This document shows positions 15,666 through 23,175 of a stretch of DNA of 34,616 nucleotides, piece after piece. The notes under the pieces were generated by a model. That model was given only the letters and a program-made list of their open reading frames with translations. It ran no database searches and was not told the DNA's origin. The translations under genes were made by a program, and so were the position numbers. How positions within the stretch are numbered: the stretch's first letter is position 1; the number at the start of each line of letters is the position of its first letter. The stretch is from a virus: IMG/VR virus record IMGVR_UViG_3300048584_000074, positions 1 through 34,616 of that record; one strand, written 5' to 3'.

Positions 15666-17735
15666 TCATTTCTTGAGTGGCGTTAGTTTTCCGATGGTTT
15701 TGGGGTCTTCTAGTCCAGTGACAACCCAGCCGTGTTTGCTGCCCTTCCGCTGGATCACGATCATCAAGTCGCCCTTGGCGATGATTGCTTTGTTCTCTTC
15801 CTTGTTGTGGTAGTAACCCTTGCCTTCCACTAAGGTTGCCGGAATCCGGTGCCATGAGTCCGGGTGTTTTTCCTTCAAGTGGGAAAGCCCCCAGCCGGTT
15901 TCCTTGGACGGGTTGCCGTAGTCGAACTGGATTTCTCCAAGATCTTCACGCACCACTGCCATAGGTGCCTTGCCCTGAGTGGCCATCACATGCTCCATGC
16001 CGCGCCATGCCCGGTCTTGTTGCTGGCCGATGTCCATCGGGTTCTCCTTGGATGGCACGGGGCCGAATTGATCCCTATGTCCTCCGCCGCGTAATTCCCG
16101 CGAGCGATTCCATGGGATAAACCAGCCACGCGCTCCTTTATCCTGCGGATTGTATCGAGCGGCATTCTCCACATCTTCCGCCCCATCCCCCAGGAACGCA
16201 TCCGTGAACTGCCCCACCAGCACTTCCGCTAGATTCTCCGCATCCCCCGCCAGCTCTGGCATGTTCGCAGAAATCTTCTTCAACGCGGCTTGCATTGCCG
16301 GAAAATCACCCGCCTGCAAAGCCCCTGCGAGGGCCTCGCCAAGCGGTTGCAGATCTGAACTCAAAGCCGCTGTTAGCCGTCCGGTTAAATTTTCAGGATC
16401 CTCCGCATTCTGCAAATCTTCTTTCAGCATTTCAGGTTTCAGCGTTTCAGCTTTTACCCCGCCGAGCACATCCGCATCATCCTTGGCCTCGGGAATGTTG
16501 GCACGTTCCATGAGCGCGGAGATGGAGACACGGGCACCTTTTTCAGCGAGCGCGACTCCTGCGGTAATGACCTTGCTGGTATCTTCCTGCACCGGCACCA
16601 CCAGTTCCACGCGGGCCAGCGGTTCCACTCCGTTCCCGAAGTGCCACTCGATCACCATCCGGGAGACTTCCTCCAACGTCTCGGCGATGGTTTCCGCATC
16701 ATCGCGGCGTAGGATGTCGGTTTCCTTTTCCTGGAGGCTTGCGCCGGTGCCGTCGCCCTGGTTGGACGACATCGAGGAAAGATCCGCGCCCCGATAGAGT
16801 GCGGCGAACTTGCGATCTACCCGCTCCACAACCGCAGGCATCGGCATTCCTGTTGGGTTGCCATTCGCCTGCACCAGTTCGATGGGCTTGGCGTGCGTGC
16901 CGTCGTCGCCATAGATCACGGCCATCCAATCGTGGCCGAAGGATTCCACGGCGGCCTTCATGGCCTCCGCCTCCGGGCTGCCTTTCTTGGCCGTCGTCCG
17001 GCCCATCACGCCAGGCACGCTGAATTTTTCAGAGAAGATCAGCCAGTCGTTGAACGCGCTACGCTTGGCCAGGTAGCCGATGCAGCAGGAAATCATCAGC
17101 CCGTCGCCGGTGGTCACCATCCATTCGCCATCCGCCAGGATCTCACCGCCGATGGCGGAAAGACTGGGAAGGTAGCGCAGGCGGCCGGTCCGGTTTTCAA
17201 ACTGCCACAGCGGCACAAATTCAAAAGTTGCCCGCAGCTCTCCATCCGGACGCGGCTGCCAGATAATGTGATGGGCGGCATAGCGATAACTCACCGCCGT
17301 CATCATCTGCTTGATCAGCCGGCGGAATCCGCCGCGCTCATTCCGGTCGTAGCTGTTCACGCAGCGCACGTTTTTCCAGAAGCTGTTCAGCACGTCCTTG
17401 TGGGCGTCTCCCTCAGCGCCTGCGTCTGCCGCGACTACCACCTGCATGTCCAGCTGGCTCACATCCTTCTCACGCTTCGGCTTCACGCTGGCGATCACGT
17501 CATCCCGCTCCGCGATTTTTTCCCACAACAGGCAGGCCTCGCGCAGATACCCGTGCTCAAACTGATCGAGCACCCGCGCCAGCATGTCCGGCTTCAGATA
17601 GGGCAGGGGATTGTGCTTGTTCTGGCGCAGCGTGCGCAGCGCCTCCGCGCTGGTCGTAAGCGGAGCGCTGCCCACGGCCGGGGGAGCCGTGTTTGCCACC
17701 GATTTCCGGCGACTTCTGGCGGCAGGGCCACTCAT
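15666..17735 (-). CDS. DUF935 portal protein fused to a PBECR-type nuclease domain
   Basis: The product has 689 residues. The start at 17735 is firm: GAGAGGAGG stands six bases upstream of the ATG, the best ribosome site in the window. Residues of about 30-440 match Mu gp29-type DUF935 portals (LREACLLWEKIAERDDVIAS, YAAHHIIWQPR, FSEKFSVPGVMGRTTAKKGS, VVERVDRKFAALYRGADLSS). A helical linker follows, including VKAETLKPEMLKEDL encoded by CTGAAA-type repeats. The last 96 residues (from about 594) read LGEIQFDYGN, GWGLSHLKEKHP, VEGKGYYHNKEENKAIIAKGD and GWVVTGLE. This is the pattern of phage Barnase-EndoU-ColicinE5/D-RelE-like (PBECR) nuclease domains, usually carried by MuF proteins. Candidate catalytic residues are His619 and His624. 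Confidence 0.8.
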   Translation of the reverse strand: MSGPAARSRRKSVANTAPPAVGSAPLTTSAEALRTLRQNKHNPLPYLKPDMLARVLDQFEHGYLREACLLWEKIAERDDVIASVKPKREKDVSQLDMQVVVAADAGAEGDAHKDVLNSFWKNVRCVNSYDRNERGGFRRLIKQMMTAVSYRYAAHHIIWQPRPDGELRATFEFVPLWQFENRTGRLRYLPSLSAIGGEILADGEWMVTTGDGLMISCCIGYLAKRSAFNDWLIFSEKFSVPGVMGRTTAKKGSPEAEAMKAAVESFGHDWMAVIYGDDGTHAKPIELVQANGNPTGMPMPAVVERVDRKFAALYRGADLSSMSSNQGDGTGASLQEKETDILRRDDAETIAETLEEVSRMVIEWHFGNGVEPLARVELVVPVQEDTSKVITAGVALAEKGARVSISALMERANIPEAKDDADVLGGVKAETLKPEMLKEDLQNAEDPENLTGRLTAALSSDLQPLGEALAGALQAGDFPAMQAALKKISANMPELAGDAENLAEVLVGQFTDAFLGDGAEDVENAARYNPQDKGARGWFIPWNRSRELRGGGHRDQFGPVPSKENPMDIGQQQDRAWRGMEHVMATQGKAPMAVVREDLGEIQFDYGNPSKETGWGLSHLKEKHPDSWHRIPATLVEGKGYYHNKEENKAIIAKGDLMIVIQRKGSKHGWVVTGLEDPKTIGKLTPLKK
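16421..16455 (-). repeat. CTGAAA-type repeat inside portal gene
   Basis: The plus strand reads CTTTCAGCATTTCAGG, TTTCAGCGTTTCAGCTTTT, four or five copies of TTTCAG (CTGAAA on the coding strand). In frame it encodes KAETLKPEMLKED in the linker between portal and nuclease domain. The same motif is found in intergenic regions of the window, so this looks like a repeat that has entered a permissive linker. Confidence 0.75.
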
Positions 17736-17875
17736 GCGGCACCTCCTCTCACCAGGCAGCCTTGCACAGCCTTGCAAACCTCTTGCAAATCGCTCTTGCA
17801 CGCGCTTTGGCACATTGACGCGGAAAAGGCGTTACCCCCGCCTAGAATCGCCTTAAAATGGATTGCTGTCATCAT
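17732..17875 (-). CDS. Small Cys-rich protein between terminase and portal
   Basis: An open frame of 47 residues starts at an ATG doublet (MMTAIHFKAILGGGN), 13 bases after the terminase stop, and ends by an ATGA overlap with the portal start. That overlap supports translation. It has four Cys residues in its second half (SMCQSACK, EVCKAV, GCLV), placed on one face of a predicted helix, and ends in RGGAA, where the portal ribosome site lies. No ribosome site is seen for it. Function unknown; it may mainly couple terminase and portal translation. Confidence 0.45.
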   Translation of the reverse strand: MMTAIHFKAILGGGNAFSASMCQSACKSDLQEVCKAVQGCLVRGGAA

Positions 17876-17888
17876 ACGAAATAGTTGC

Positions 17889-19913
17889 TCACCCGGCGAA
17901 GCGCACGCCCCGGCGAATGTTAAAGGTTTCCAGCTCCACTGGAGCCGCTTCCACCACCCCCAAGACCAGATGCTCCGCCAATCCCGAGTAGGCATTCGCC
18001 AGCAAGAGGTGGTTGTCGCACTTGTCCACGTAGTCGCCCTTTTCCCCATCCACCTCGTCGCGGGCGGATCCCGTGATCAGGTGACGGTCGAGAGTCTCGA
18101 CGATCTTGTCGCTGCCATCCACCCGGCGCGGCAGCAGCATCACCGGCTCCTGATAGACGTTCCCGTTATGGCTCCGGTAAAAATTTTCCTTCGGCGTTAG
18201 AAATTCGGAAATCACCCGGTCGATGGTATCGAACCGGCTGCATTGGATGATCGGGAAAAACTTCGTCACCCCATCCGCCTGGTCCTGCCCGATCTTCTGG
18301 ACGATCCCCATGCCTGGCTTCCGTGTGAACTCCACCACCGCGCAGCGCAGGTTGATCCACTCGCCCTTTTCCCCATTCCATTCCAGGCCACCGGGGAACT
18401 TGATCCGCTTGTTTTCCGGATCGGTCACCACAGGCCACTTGATCCCCTCCAGGCCGTTCAGCGCATAGGTGATCATCCGCGCTTCATTCACCGCAGGCCG
18501 CGCATCAATGAAAAGCGCCGTCAGCCCGATCTTGCTGAAGAGCGTGACAGCTCGGTTCACCACACCACCCAAAGGAATATCCTCCGCATGAATGATGCGC
18601 TTCTCGACCTCACTCACCACTTCCCGCGCCACGAACCAACACGAGTTGCCCGTATCCAGTCCACCATACCCGACCGCACCAGGGCGCAGCGACAAGCTCG
18701 TATCGAACGGAATCCCCGCAGCACGGCTTCTTGTTAAAATCTCAGGACTCAATCCCTGAGTCGTATTCATCGGCAGTGCCAGCACCTCACAACGGAAGGC
18801 CACCATCGTCACCGGATCTTTGATCGCCTTCTGCCACCGCGCCAACGTCTGATCCAGACCATAAGCGCTCATCCCCAGGTGGGAAAAACTAAACGACCAA
18901 TCCCGCATCTCGATGCGCTCAGGCTTCAGATGCAACTCAATCGGCTTCGTCCGATCAATCACCGCTCCCGTCTCCGGATCCGCCAGATAGTAAGTCTGCC
19001 CAGGCTTGTAGGAAAACTTCTCCACATGCGGATCTTCCCCGCGTTGGAAGTCTCCCACATAGGTCAGCTTCGGATCGCTCGCTTGCGGCTCAGCTCCTAA
19101 CTGCAACCGGCAAACCTGCGGCCAATGCTCCTCAGGCCGGATCGTCTTCCCATCACCCACGTCGAAAACGAAGATCCCCTGAGATCCATCCTGCCACTCC
19201 TTGTTCTGCCCGGCCCCATGCAAGCGCTGCGTGCCGATGGAAATCCGGAACCGCAAATCAGAAGCACCCATCCGGCCTTCCAGATACTTCGAAAACTTCG
19301 ACTCGATGTCATCCTTCTCATCCTCGATCGCAATCGACATCGAGAAAGACGTCGGAACCTTGTTCAGCCCCATCACCAAGCACTCCGAGGTCCGGCCGCT
19401 ATCCTTGAACATCACCGCACCCTTGCGGTTCACCAGGCGGCCTCGCTTGTCCTTGCCTTTGCCCAGCGTCATCAGCGGCCCGAGGAAATCCACCCGCTCA
19501 ATCACGTCCGGGCGGAACTTCCCGTCCACGATCCCATCGACGAGTTTGTCATCCGGCAGATAGAGGCCCACGTTCATGAACCGCACCCCACCGGCATACG
19601 CCATCAAGTTACACTCGATGATCGTCTTCCCAAGCTGTGCTCCGCCACCCAGGGAAAGCTTCGCGTCCTTGAGCATCTCCCCGGTATGCGATCCGAGAAC
19701 CAAGTCGATCACCCGCACCGCACAAAGCAGCGCCTCACGCCCCTCCAGGGAGTAGCGGACGAATGTTCCATCCGGCTTGCGCACCTCCGCATACTCCAAC
19801 AAAAATTGCTCGAAGCTTTTGATGTCCGGCACATGGCTGCTAGGGTTTTCACCCAACGCCTGATCCAGCCGCGACACCGCATGACCCTTCTTCGTCTCTG
19901 CCACCGCGCTCAC
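17889..19913 (-). CDS. Terminase large subunit
   Basis: This 674-residue ATP-driven DNA packaging motor starts at a GTG overlapping the small subunit stop (GTGA). The ATPase domain has a Walker A-like motif LGGGAQLGKTIIE near residue 90 and an acidic Walker B-like motif SMSIAIEDEKDDIE near residue 195. The nuclease domain includes GYGGLDTG, ALFIDARPAVNEA and, near the C terminus, YVDKCDNHLLLANAYSG, which supply the acidic metal ligands expected of a headful or Mu-type terminase nuclease. Length is normal for Mu gp28-like proteins, slightly long. It sits between the small subunit and the portal. Confidence 0.85.
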   Translation of the reverse strand: MSAVAETKKGHAVSRLDQALGENPSSHVPDIKSFEQFLLEYAEVRKPDGTFVRYSLEGREALLCAVRVIDLVLGSHTGEMLKDAKLSLGGGAQLGKTIIECNLMAYAGGVRFMNVGLYLPDDKLVDGIVDGKFRPDVIERVDFLGPLMTLGKGKDKRGRLVNRKGAVMFKDSGRTSECLVMGLNKVPTSFSMSIAIEDEKDDIESKFSKYLEGRMGASDLRFRISIGTQRLHGAGQNKEWQDGSQGIFVFDVGDGKTIRPEEHWPQVCRLQLGAEPQASDPKLTYVGDFQRGEDPHVEKFSYKPGQTYYLADPETGAVIDRTKPIELHLKPERIEMRDWSFSFSHLGMSAYGLDQTLARWQKAIKDPVTMVAFRCEVLALPMNTTQGLSPEILTRSRAAGIPFDTSLSLRPGAVGYGGLDTGNSCWFVAREVVSEVEKRIIHAEDIPLGGVVNRAVTLFSKIGLTALFIDARPAVNEARMITYALNGLEGIKWPVVTDPENKRIKFPGGLEWNGEKGEWINLRCAVVEFTRKPGMGIVQKIGQDQADGVTKFFPIIQCSRFDTIDRVISEFLTPKENFYRSHNGNVYQEPVMLLPRRVDGSDKIVETLDRHLITGSARDEVDGEKGDYVDKCDNHLLLANAYSGLAEHLVLGVVEAAPVELETFNIRRGVRFAG

Positions 19914-20455
19914 TTGCCGCCTCCTTTCTTCTTCAGCCGCTCATTGAGCTTGCGGATCAGCTCCTCGGCCTCCTTGTCACCCTTGGCCGCTTCGACCAGC
20001 GCATCAATACCGGCTTCCTCTTTCGTCTGTGCCGCCTGTTTCGTCTTGGCCTCATTGCCCTTCTGCGTCCGGATCTTCACCCACTCCCGCACATAGGCCG
20101 CCTTTGTCTTTGCGTCCACCTCCTGGCCGTTCAGCAGTTCAAACGTCGTCTGCCGCATCAACTCCTCAGTCGCAGAGTCCCAGTCCACCGCTCCAATGCG
20201 GTCGATCATCCCCTCCGCCACCGCAACCGTTAGGCTGACTTCCTCATCCTTGATCGGCTGGCATTCCAGCGCCCAGAAGCGACCCAGCGCATCGCCGGTG
20301 GTTGTCTCCTGGCAATGCTCCCAAAGCCAATCCTTGGCCTCCTTGTAAGTCGCACCGCCCAGCAGTAAATCACGCAACTCCAAAACCCGGCTTTCAGGCT
20401 TCAGACTGTGGAGCTTCGAATCGCCCCTCACCTTGCGTTTGCGTTTACGAATCAT
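19910..20455 (-). CDS. Terminase small subunit (Mu gp27-like)
   Basis: The 181-residue product starts MIRKRKRKVRGDSKLHSL at 20455, in ATGA overlap with the upstream gene. A very basic start is followed by a helix-turn-helix-like stretch (LKPESRVLELRDLLLGGATYKEAKDWLWEHCQETTTGDALGRFW). A long helical body and a Lys-rich C terminus (LNERLKKKGGGK) follow. This resembles DUF3486/Mu gp27 proteins, the DNA-recognition subunits of Mu-like terminases. Overlap with the large subunit supports the pairing. Confidence 0.75.
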   Translation of the reverse strand: MIRKRKRKVRGDSKLHSLKPESRVLELRDLLLGGATYKEAKDWLWEHCQETTTGDALGRFWALECQPIKDEEVSLTVAVAEGMIDRIGAVDWDSATEELMRQTTFELLNGQEVDAKTKAAYVREWVKIRTQKGNEAKTKQAAQTKEEAGIDALVEAAKGDKEAEELIRKLNERLKKKGGGK

Positions 20456-20682
20456 TCGGCGATGCGTGCCAGCCCCTCGGCTGTGATTTTGATCAGGGTG
20501 AAATCCTTGGTTTCGATGATGGTCACCTCTTTGGCGCTCTCCAGATTGCTGCAGTGCCTTTGCATGTCCGTCAAAGACATCGGCGTCCCACGCAACCGCA
20601 GCTCGCTGTGCAACACCGGCTCGCGCAACCCACGCGGGTGGCACGGCTCCAACGCTGCGAGAATATTCAGTTCAGGGTTCAT
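20452..20682 (-). CDS. Mu gp26-like winged-helix protein
   Basis: The 76-residue product is a compact winged-helix-like protein: MNPELNILAALEPCHPRGLREPVLHSEL, then TPMSLTDMQRHCSNLESAKEVTII, then FTLIKITAEGLARIAE, where the last segment is the wing ('ikITaeG...'). Mu-like phages encode such a protein between gp25 and the terminase small subunit. It overlaps both neighbours by ATGA. It may bind DNA during packaging; this is inferred from fold and place. Confidence 0.65.
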   Translation of the reverse strand: MNPELNILAALEPCHPRGLREPVLHSELRLRGTPMSLTDMQRHCSNLESAKEVTIIETKDFTLIKITAEGLARIAE

Positions 20683-21119
20683 CGTGTTCCTGGGGGTTTC
20701 CGGTTCATTGCGATATCGAGCAGGCGGGAAACATTTTTGGAGACCTCTTCCACGGACCCTTGGAGGGTGGCCGTTACCTTCGTTTGGATGTCCAGCCGCT
20801 CATGAATCCTGCTCAGTGCCGTCCGCGCAATCCCGCGCTCCGACTGGATCGCCTCCCAGATGTCATGGATCTGCCGCTCAGTCCGCTCGATGTGCTCCAC
20901 GAGCTCCGGCTTCGTCGCCCATGCCGGCTCTTCGCGTGTTAGAATCGTCGGCACCGGCTTCTTCAGCGTCACCGCGTTTTCCACCTCGTTTTTGCCCGAG
21001 GATTTGCCCTTCAGCCACACCCCGCCGATCACCGGGATAATCGCCACCAGCACCGCAATCAGCCACTTCCCCGAAATCTGAAAATCCTCAGTCGGAACCT
21101 GTGCGAAAAAATCAATCAC
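20679..21119 (-). CDS. Mu gp25-like membrane coiled-coil protein (DUF2730 type)
   Basis: The 146-residue product has one transmembrane segment near the N terminus (WLIAVLVAIIPVIGGVWL, about residues 19-36). A long helix follows (ELVEHIERTERQIHDIWEAIQSERG, then LSRIHERLDIQTKVTATLQGSVEEVSKNVSRLLDIA) predicted to form a coiled coil. This layout and the position before gp26-like and terminase genes match DUF2730. It starts at a GTG overlapping the upstream stop (GTGA). The topology would also suit an inner-membrane spanin, a possible alternative given the nearby lysis genes. Confidence 0.65.
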   Translation of the reverse strand: MIDFFAQVPTEDFQISGKWLIAVLVAIIPVIGGVWLKGKSSGKNEVENAVTLKKPVPTILTREEPAWATKPELVEHIERTERQIHDIWEAIQSERGIARTALSRIHERLDIQTKVTATLQGSVEEVSKNVSRLLDIAMNRKPPGTR

Positions 21120-21346
21120 GCATCACCTCCCTCTGTAAAGCCCACCATCGCCACCCACCGCCGGTAACCCTCCACGATCACCCGCCCCAGCACATCCCCC
21201 ATCACGTTAGATTCGTGAGCACCCTCACGCACCAACCACCCACCCAGCTCCCGCAGTCCGCGGCTGGTCATATCCGTGATCACCTGGTCAACATCCTGCG
21301 CATCGCGGACCGACTCATAAAATTCCTTCAGCTGCTCCTCGTTCAT
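21116..21346 (-). CDS. Small helical protein, unknown
   Basis: The 76-residue product starts MNEEQLKEFYESVRDAQDVDQ at 21346 in ATGA overlap with the endolysin. It is predicted helical, mildly acidic, with no membrane segment (DMTSRGLRELGGWLVREGA, DVLGRVIVEGYRRWVAMVGF). I recognise no family. It sits between the endolysin and a Mu gp25-like gene. Confidence 0.6.
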   Translation of the reverse strand: MNEEQLKEFYESVRDAQDVDQVITDMTSRGLRELGGWLVREGAHESNVMGDVLGRVIVEGYRRWVAMVGFTEGGDA

Positions 21347-21930
21347 GCCTTCCCCTTGGAGGTTGAGATTCCAAAATGTTTCCGCACCCCAGCAGCCAAA
21401 GCCCTGGCCGATGCCGATTGATTCGCCGGATTCCGAAGCCACGCCTCGCCCGCAACCGTGTGGATAAACTCCAACTCGAAAAGCACCGCCATCATGTGCG
21501 TCTTGCGCAGCACCGCGAAACCAGCCTCCTTGTCCGGATCGCCATCGCTCATGTCCATGCGCCGGCGCTTCGATGGAAACCCATGGCCAAAAGCCCGGAA
21601 AAGCTCCGTCGCAAAGTCATCCGCACGGGTATCGCCTAAAGTGGTGAAAACCTCGAACCCATCCCCCTTACCTGGAGGCCCCGAGTTGCAATGGATCGAG
21701 AGGAAAGCATCCGCCTCCCAGTCATTCGCGATCATCGCCCGCTTGCCCAGGTCAACAAAAGTATCATCGCGCCGGGTATAGTTGATCTCGAACTCACCCA
21801 GCAGCATCGCCCCCAGCAGCATCGCCACCGCAAGAGCCACGTCCGATTCTTTCAAACCGTTGGGCCCCACCGCTCCCGAGTCATGTCCCCCATGCCCCGC
21901 GTCGATCATTAGCTTCGGCCTCCGTTTCAC
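21343..21930 (-). CDS. Endolysin, N-acetylmuramoyl-L-alanine amidase (Amidase_3)
   Basis: The 195-residue enzyme cuts the amide bond between muramic acid and the stem peptide to open the cell wall at lysis. All zinc-site motifs of Amidase_3 (AmiC/CwlV type) are visible: IDAGHGGHDSGA with the first His, Glu at KESDVA, SIHCNS with the second His, and the catalytic Glu in VLFELEFI. It starts at a GTG overlapping the stop of a one-TM small gene. No signal peptide is present, so it needs a holin. The zinc-amidase type is common for phages of Gram-negative hosts with thin walls. Confidence 0.9.
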   Translation of the reverse strand: MKRRPKLMIDAGHGGHDSGAVGPNGLKESDVALAVAMLLGAMLLGEFEINYTRRDDTFVDLGKRAMIANDWEADAFLSIHCNSGPPGKGDGFEVFTTLGDTRADDFATELFRAFGHGFPSKRRRMDMSDGDPDKEAGFAVLRKTHMMAVLFELEFIHTVAGEAWLRNPANQSASARALAAGVRKHFGISTSKGKA

Positions 21931-22079
21931 GCCCGTGGATTCCTTCCCAGATCACAGTTCATCAAAATTTCATTCTGCTCTTTCCGCATCTCCGCATCCT
22001 CCCCCGTCCGCCGACGACGCAGACACAGCAGGAGCGCCAGCACTCCTATCGCAATACATGTCTGTGTCGTCGGCTCCAT
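21927..22079 (-). CDS. Tiny membrane protein, candidate holin/lysis protein
   Basis: This 50-residue frame begins MEPTTQTCIAIGVLALLLCL and runs into RRRRTGEDAEMRKEQNEILM. It has one transmembrane segment of about 14-18 residues followed by four arginines and a charged helix, and its stop overlaps the endolysin GTG start (GTGA). Such small one-TM proteins beside an endolysin are often holins, antiholins or inner spanins. The overlap strongly suggests it is translated. It is the only frame of note between the holin-like gene and the endolysin. Confidence 0.6.
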   Translation of the reverse strand: MEPTTQTCIAIGVLALLLCLRRRRTGEDAEMRKEQNEILMNCDLGRNPRA

Positions 22080-22186
22080 CGTCTGGCGGTCTTTTCGTTG
22101 TTGGTAATGTTAGAGTGTGGGAGCAGGGTCCAAGGTTTCCGGTTACTCACGGCCTCTCATGCCTGCCCCTCTAAATTTTTTCTTCC

Positions 22187-22215
22187 TGCAAACTGAAAAC
22201 TGAAAACTAGCAACT
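22187..22215. repeat. CTGAAAACT repeat downstream of holin-like gene
   Basis: The plus strand reads CTGCAAACTGAAAACTGAAA followed by ACTAGCAACT. It is nearly identical to copies at 25981, 26258 and 29158, but here it lies after the stop of the minus-strand gene at 22215, so the motif is not tied to one orientation. Confidence 0.8.
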
Positions 22216-22673
22216 CACTTCCCCGATCGCGCATCCACCGCCACCGTCACCCCGTCCGCCGTCGAGTAGCACACCGTCCCGTAGTCGGTTTCCGCGCACG
22301 TCCTCAGCGGGAAGGCCCTCACCGCTGCCACCTGGTCAGCCGAGCATGACGGCAGCGCTGTCCCCAACACCGCCGCCATGCCTAGCAATCCAACCATGAG
22401 CGGAGTCATCCCCCCGGATGATCCGTTGTCGTCATCTCTCTCTTCCCCGGCACTGCGCCGGAAAATCTTTGTTACCCAGGGCAAGGCCAGCCGCGTCAAA
22501 AGCGCCGCCGCCAAGCCCCCGAAAACCGTCAACGGCTCCACCATCGCCGCCCCCGCCGTCTGCGCCGCCTCGATCTCCGAGGGCGCGGTTAGAAAACTCA
22601 CGAAAAAAGCGACGAAGATGCCGACCGCGTAAGTCACCGCATGTCGCACGATTGAGGATAAGGAATTTTTCAT
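22215..22673 (-). CDS. Holin-like membrane protein with Cys-containing C-terminal domain
   Basis: The 152-residue product has three hydrophobic segments: about residues 11-30 (AVTYAVGIFVAFFVSFLTA), 46-66 (PLTVFGGLAAALLTRLALPWV) and 89-108 (MTPLMVGLLGMAAVLGTALPS). A loop rich in Arg, Asp and Ser joins the second and third. The third ends in LPSC, close to a lipobox, and is followed by a small domain with three more features (RTCAETDYGTVCYSTADGVTVAV). It may be a holin or a fusion of holin and outer-spanin-like functions. It lies upstream of the endolysin, in the lysis cluster. The fusion idea is inference. Confidence 0.55.
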   Translation of the reverse strand: MKNSLSSIVRHAVTYAVGIFVAFFVSFLTAPSEIEAAQTAGAAMVEPLTVFGGLAAALLTRLALPWVTKIFRRSAGEERDDDNGSSGGMTPLMVGLLGMAAVLGTALPSCSADQVAAVRAFPLRTCAETDYGTVCYSTADGVTVAVDARSGK

Positions 22674-22710
22674 AGGTGTGTTTCAGTGGCGGAACCACCT
22701 AACCACACCT
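22674..22710 (-). promoter_or_regulatory. Leader hairpin directly before holin-like gene
   Basis: AGGTGTG at 22674-22680 pairs with CACACCT at 22704-22710, and inside it GTGG pairs with CCAC. On the minus strand the hairpin ends at the base just before the ATG at 22673, so it could hide the start codon and delay lysis protein synthesis. Confidence 0.45.
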
Positions 22711-22794
22711 CTCCCGCACCGCCGCCGCACCTCCCACAGCTCAATCACAAATCGTAAATCCTCCCCGGAATCCCGGCGGAAGAAACCTACCGGC

Positions 22795-23124
22795 TCACGC
22801 CTCCAAGCGCCCAAGCGCCTCGCGTTCCGCCTTATACCGCAGCACGCTTTCGGAATCAAGCCTCAGCGAGGCATTGCTCGCCTTCCCGTCCTTCCGTTTC
22901 ACGCGGGCCCCCGGTTTGAAACCCTTCAGCAGCCCCAGCCGGTATAGATCCCCAACCGTCCACACCGTCACCCCTAACACCGCCGCCGCACGCTTCGTGC
23001 TCATCACACTCAGCGGCCGCTTCGCCACCAGCTCCATCTTCCCGTCGCCCTTGGCCACGAGTTCGGATTCCCAGATCAGCGTGAGCTGTTCGGCGCGTGC
23101 ATGGGGCGTGCGGATCTCTTGCAT
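22795..23124 (-). CDS. HTH regulator heading the late region
   Basis: The 109-residue product, starting MQEIRTPHARAEQL at 23124, has a MerR/excisionase-like helix-turn-helix in its middle. It reads MSTKRAAAVLGVTVWTVGDLYRLGLLKGFKPGARV, then a basic loop and RLDSESVLRYKAEREAL, the typical 'd.esv..y...r' end. It lies at the head of the late genes, where Mu has Mor and C, so it may activate late transcription; it could also be an excision-type architectural factor. A palindrome lies just upstream, between it and a divergent gene. Confidence 0.55.
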   Translation of the reverse strand: MQEIRTPHARAEQLTLIWESELVAKGDGKMELVAKRPLSVMSTKRAAAVLGVTVWTVGDLYRLGLLKGFKPGARVKRKDGKASNASLRLDSESVLRYKAEREALGRLEA

Positions 23125-23132
23125 GGCCACAT

Positions 23133-23164
23133 CATAGCACACCAGTCTCCGGGTGTGTGCTATG
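23133..23164. promoter_or_regulatory. Palindrome between divergent genes, possible operator
   Basis: CATAGCACAC at 23133-23142 is a perfect inverted copy of GTGTGCTATG at 23155-23164, with a 12-base spacer. It fills most of the 51-base gap between the divergent starts at 23124 and 23176, as expected of an operator controlling both genes. It might be bound by the HTH protein of 22795-23124. Confidence 0.6.
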
Positions 23165-23175
23165 CTATCCACATC

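Noticed and set aside
16893-18200. Plus-strand open frame across portal and terminase
   Set aside because: It spans two well-supported minus-strand genes; His/Arg-rich translation is typical of an antisense shadow.
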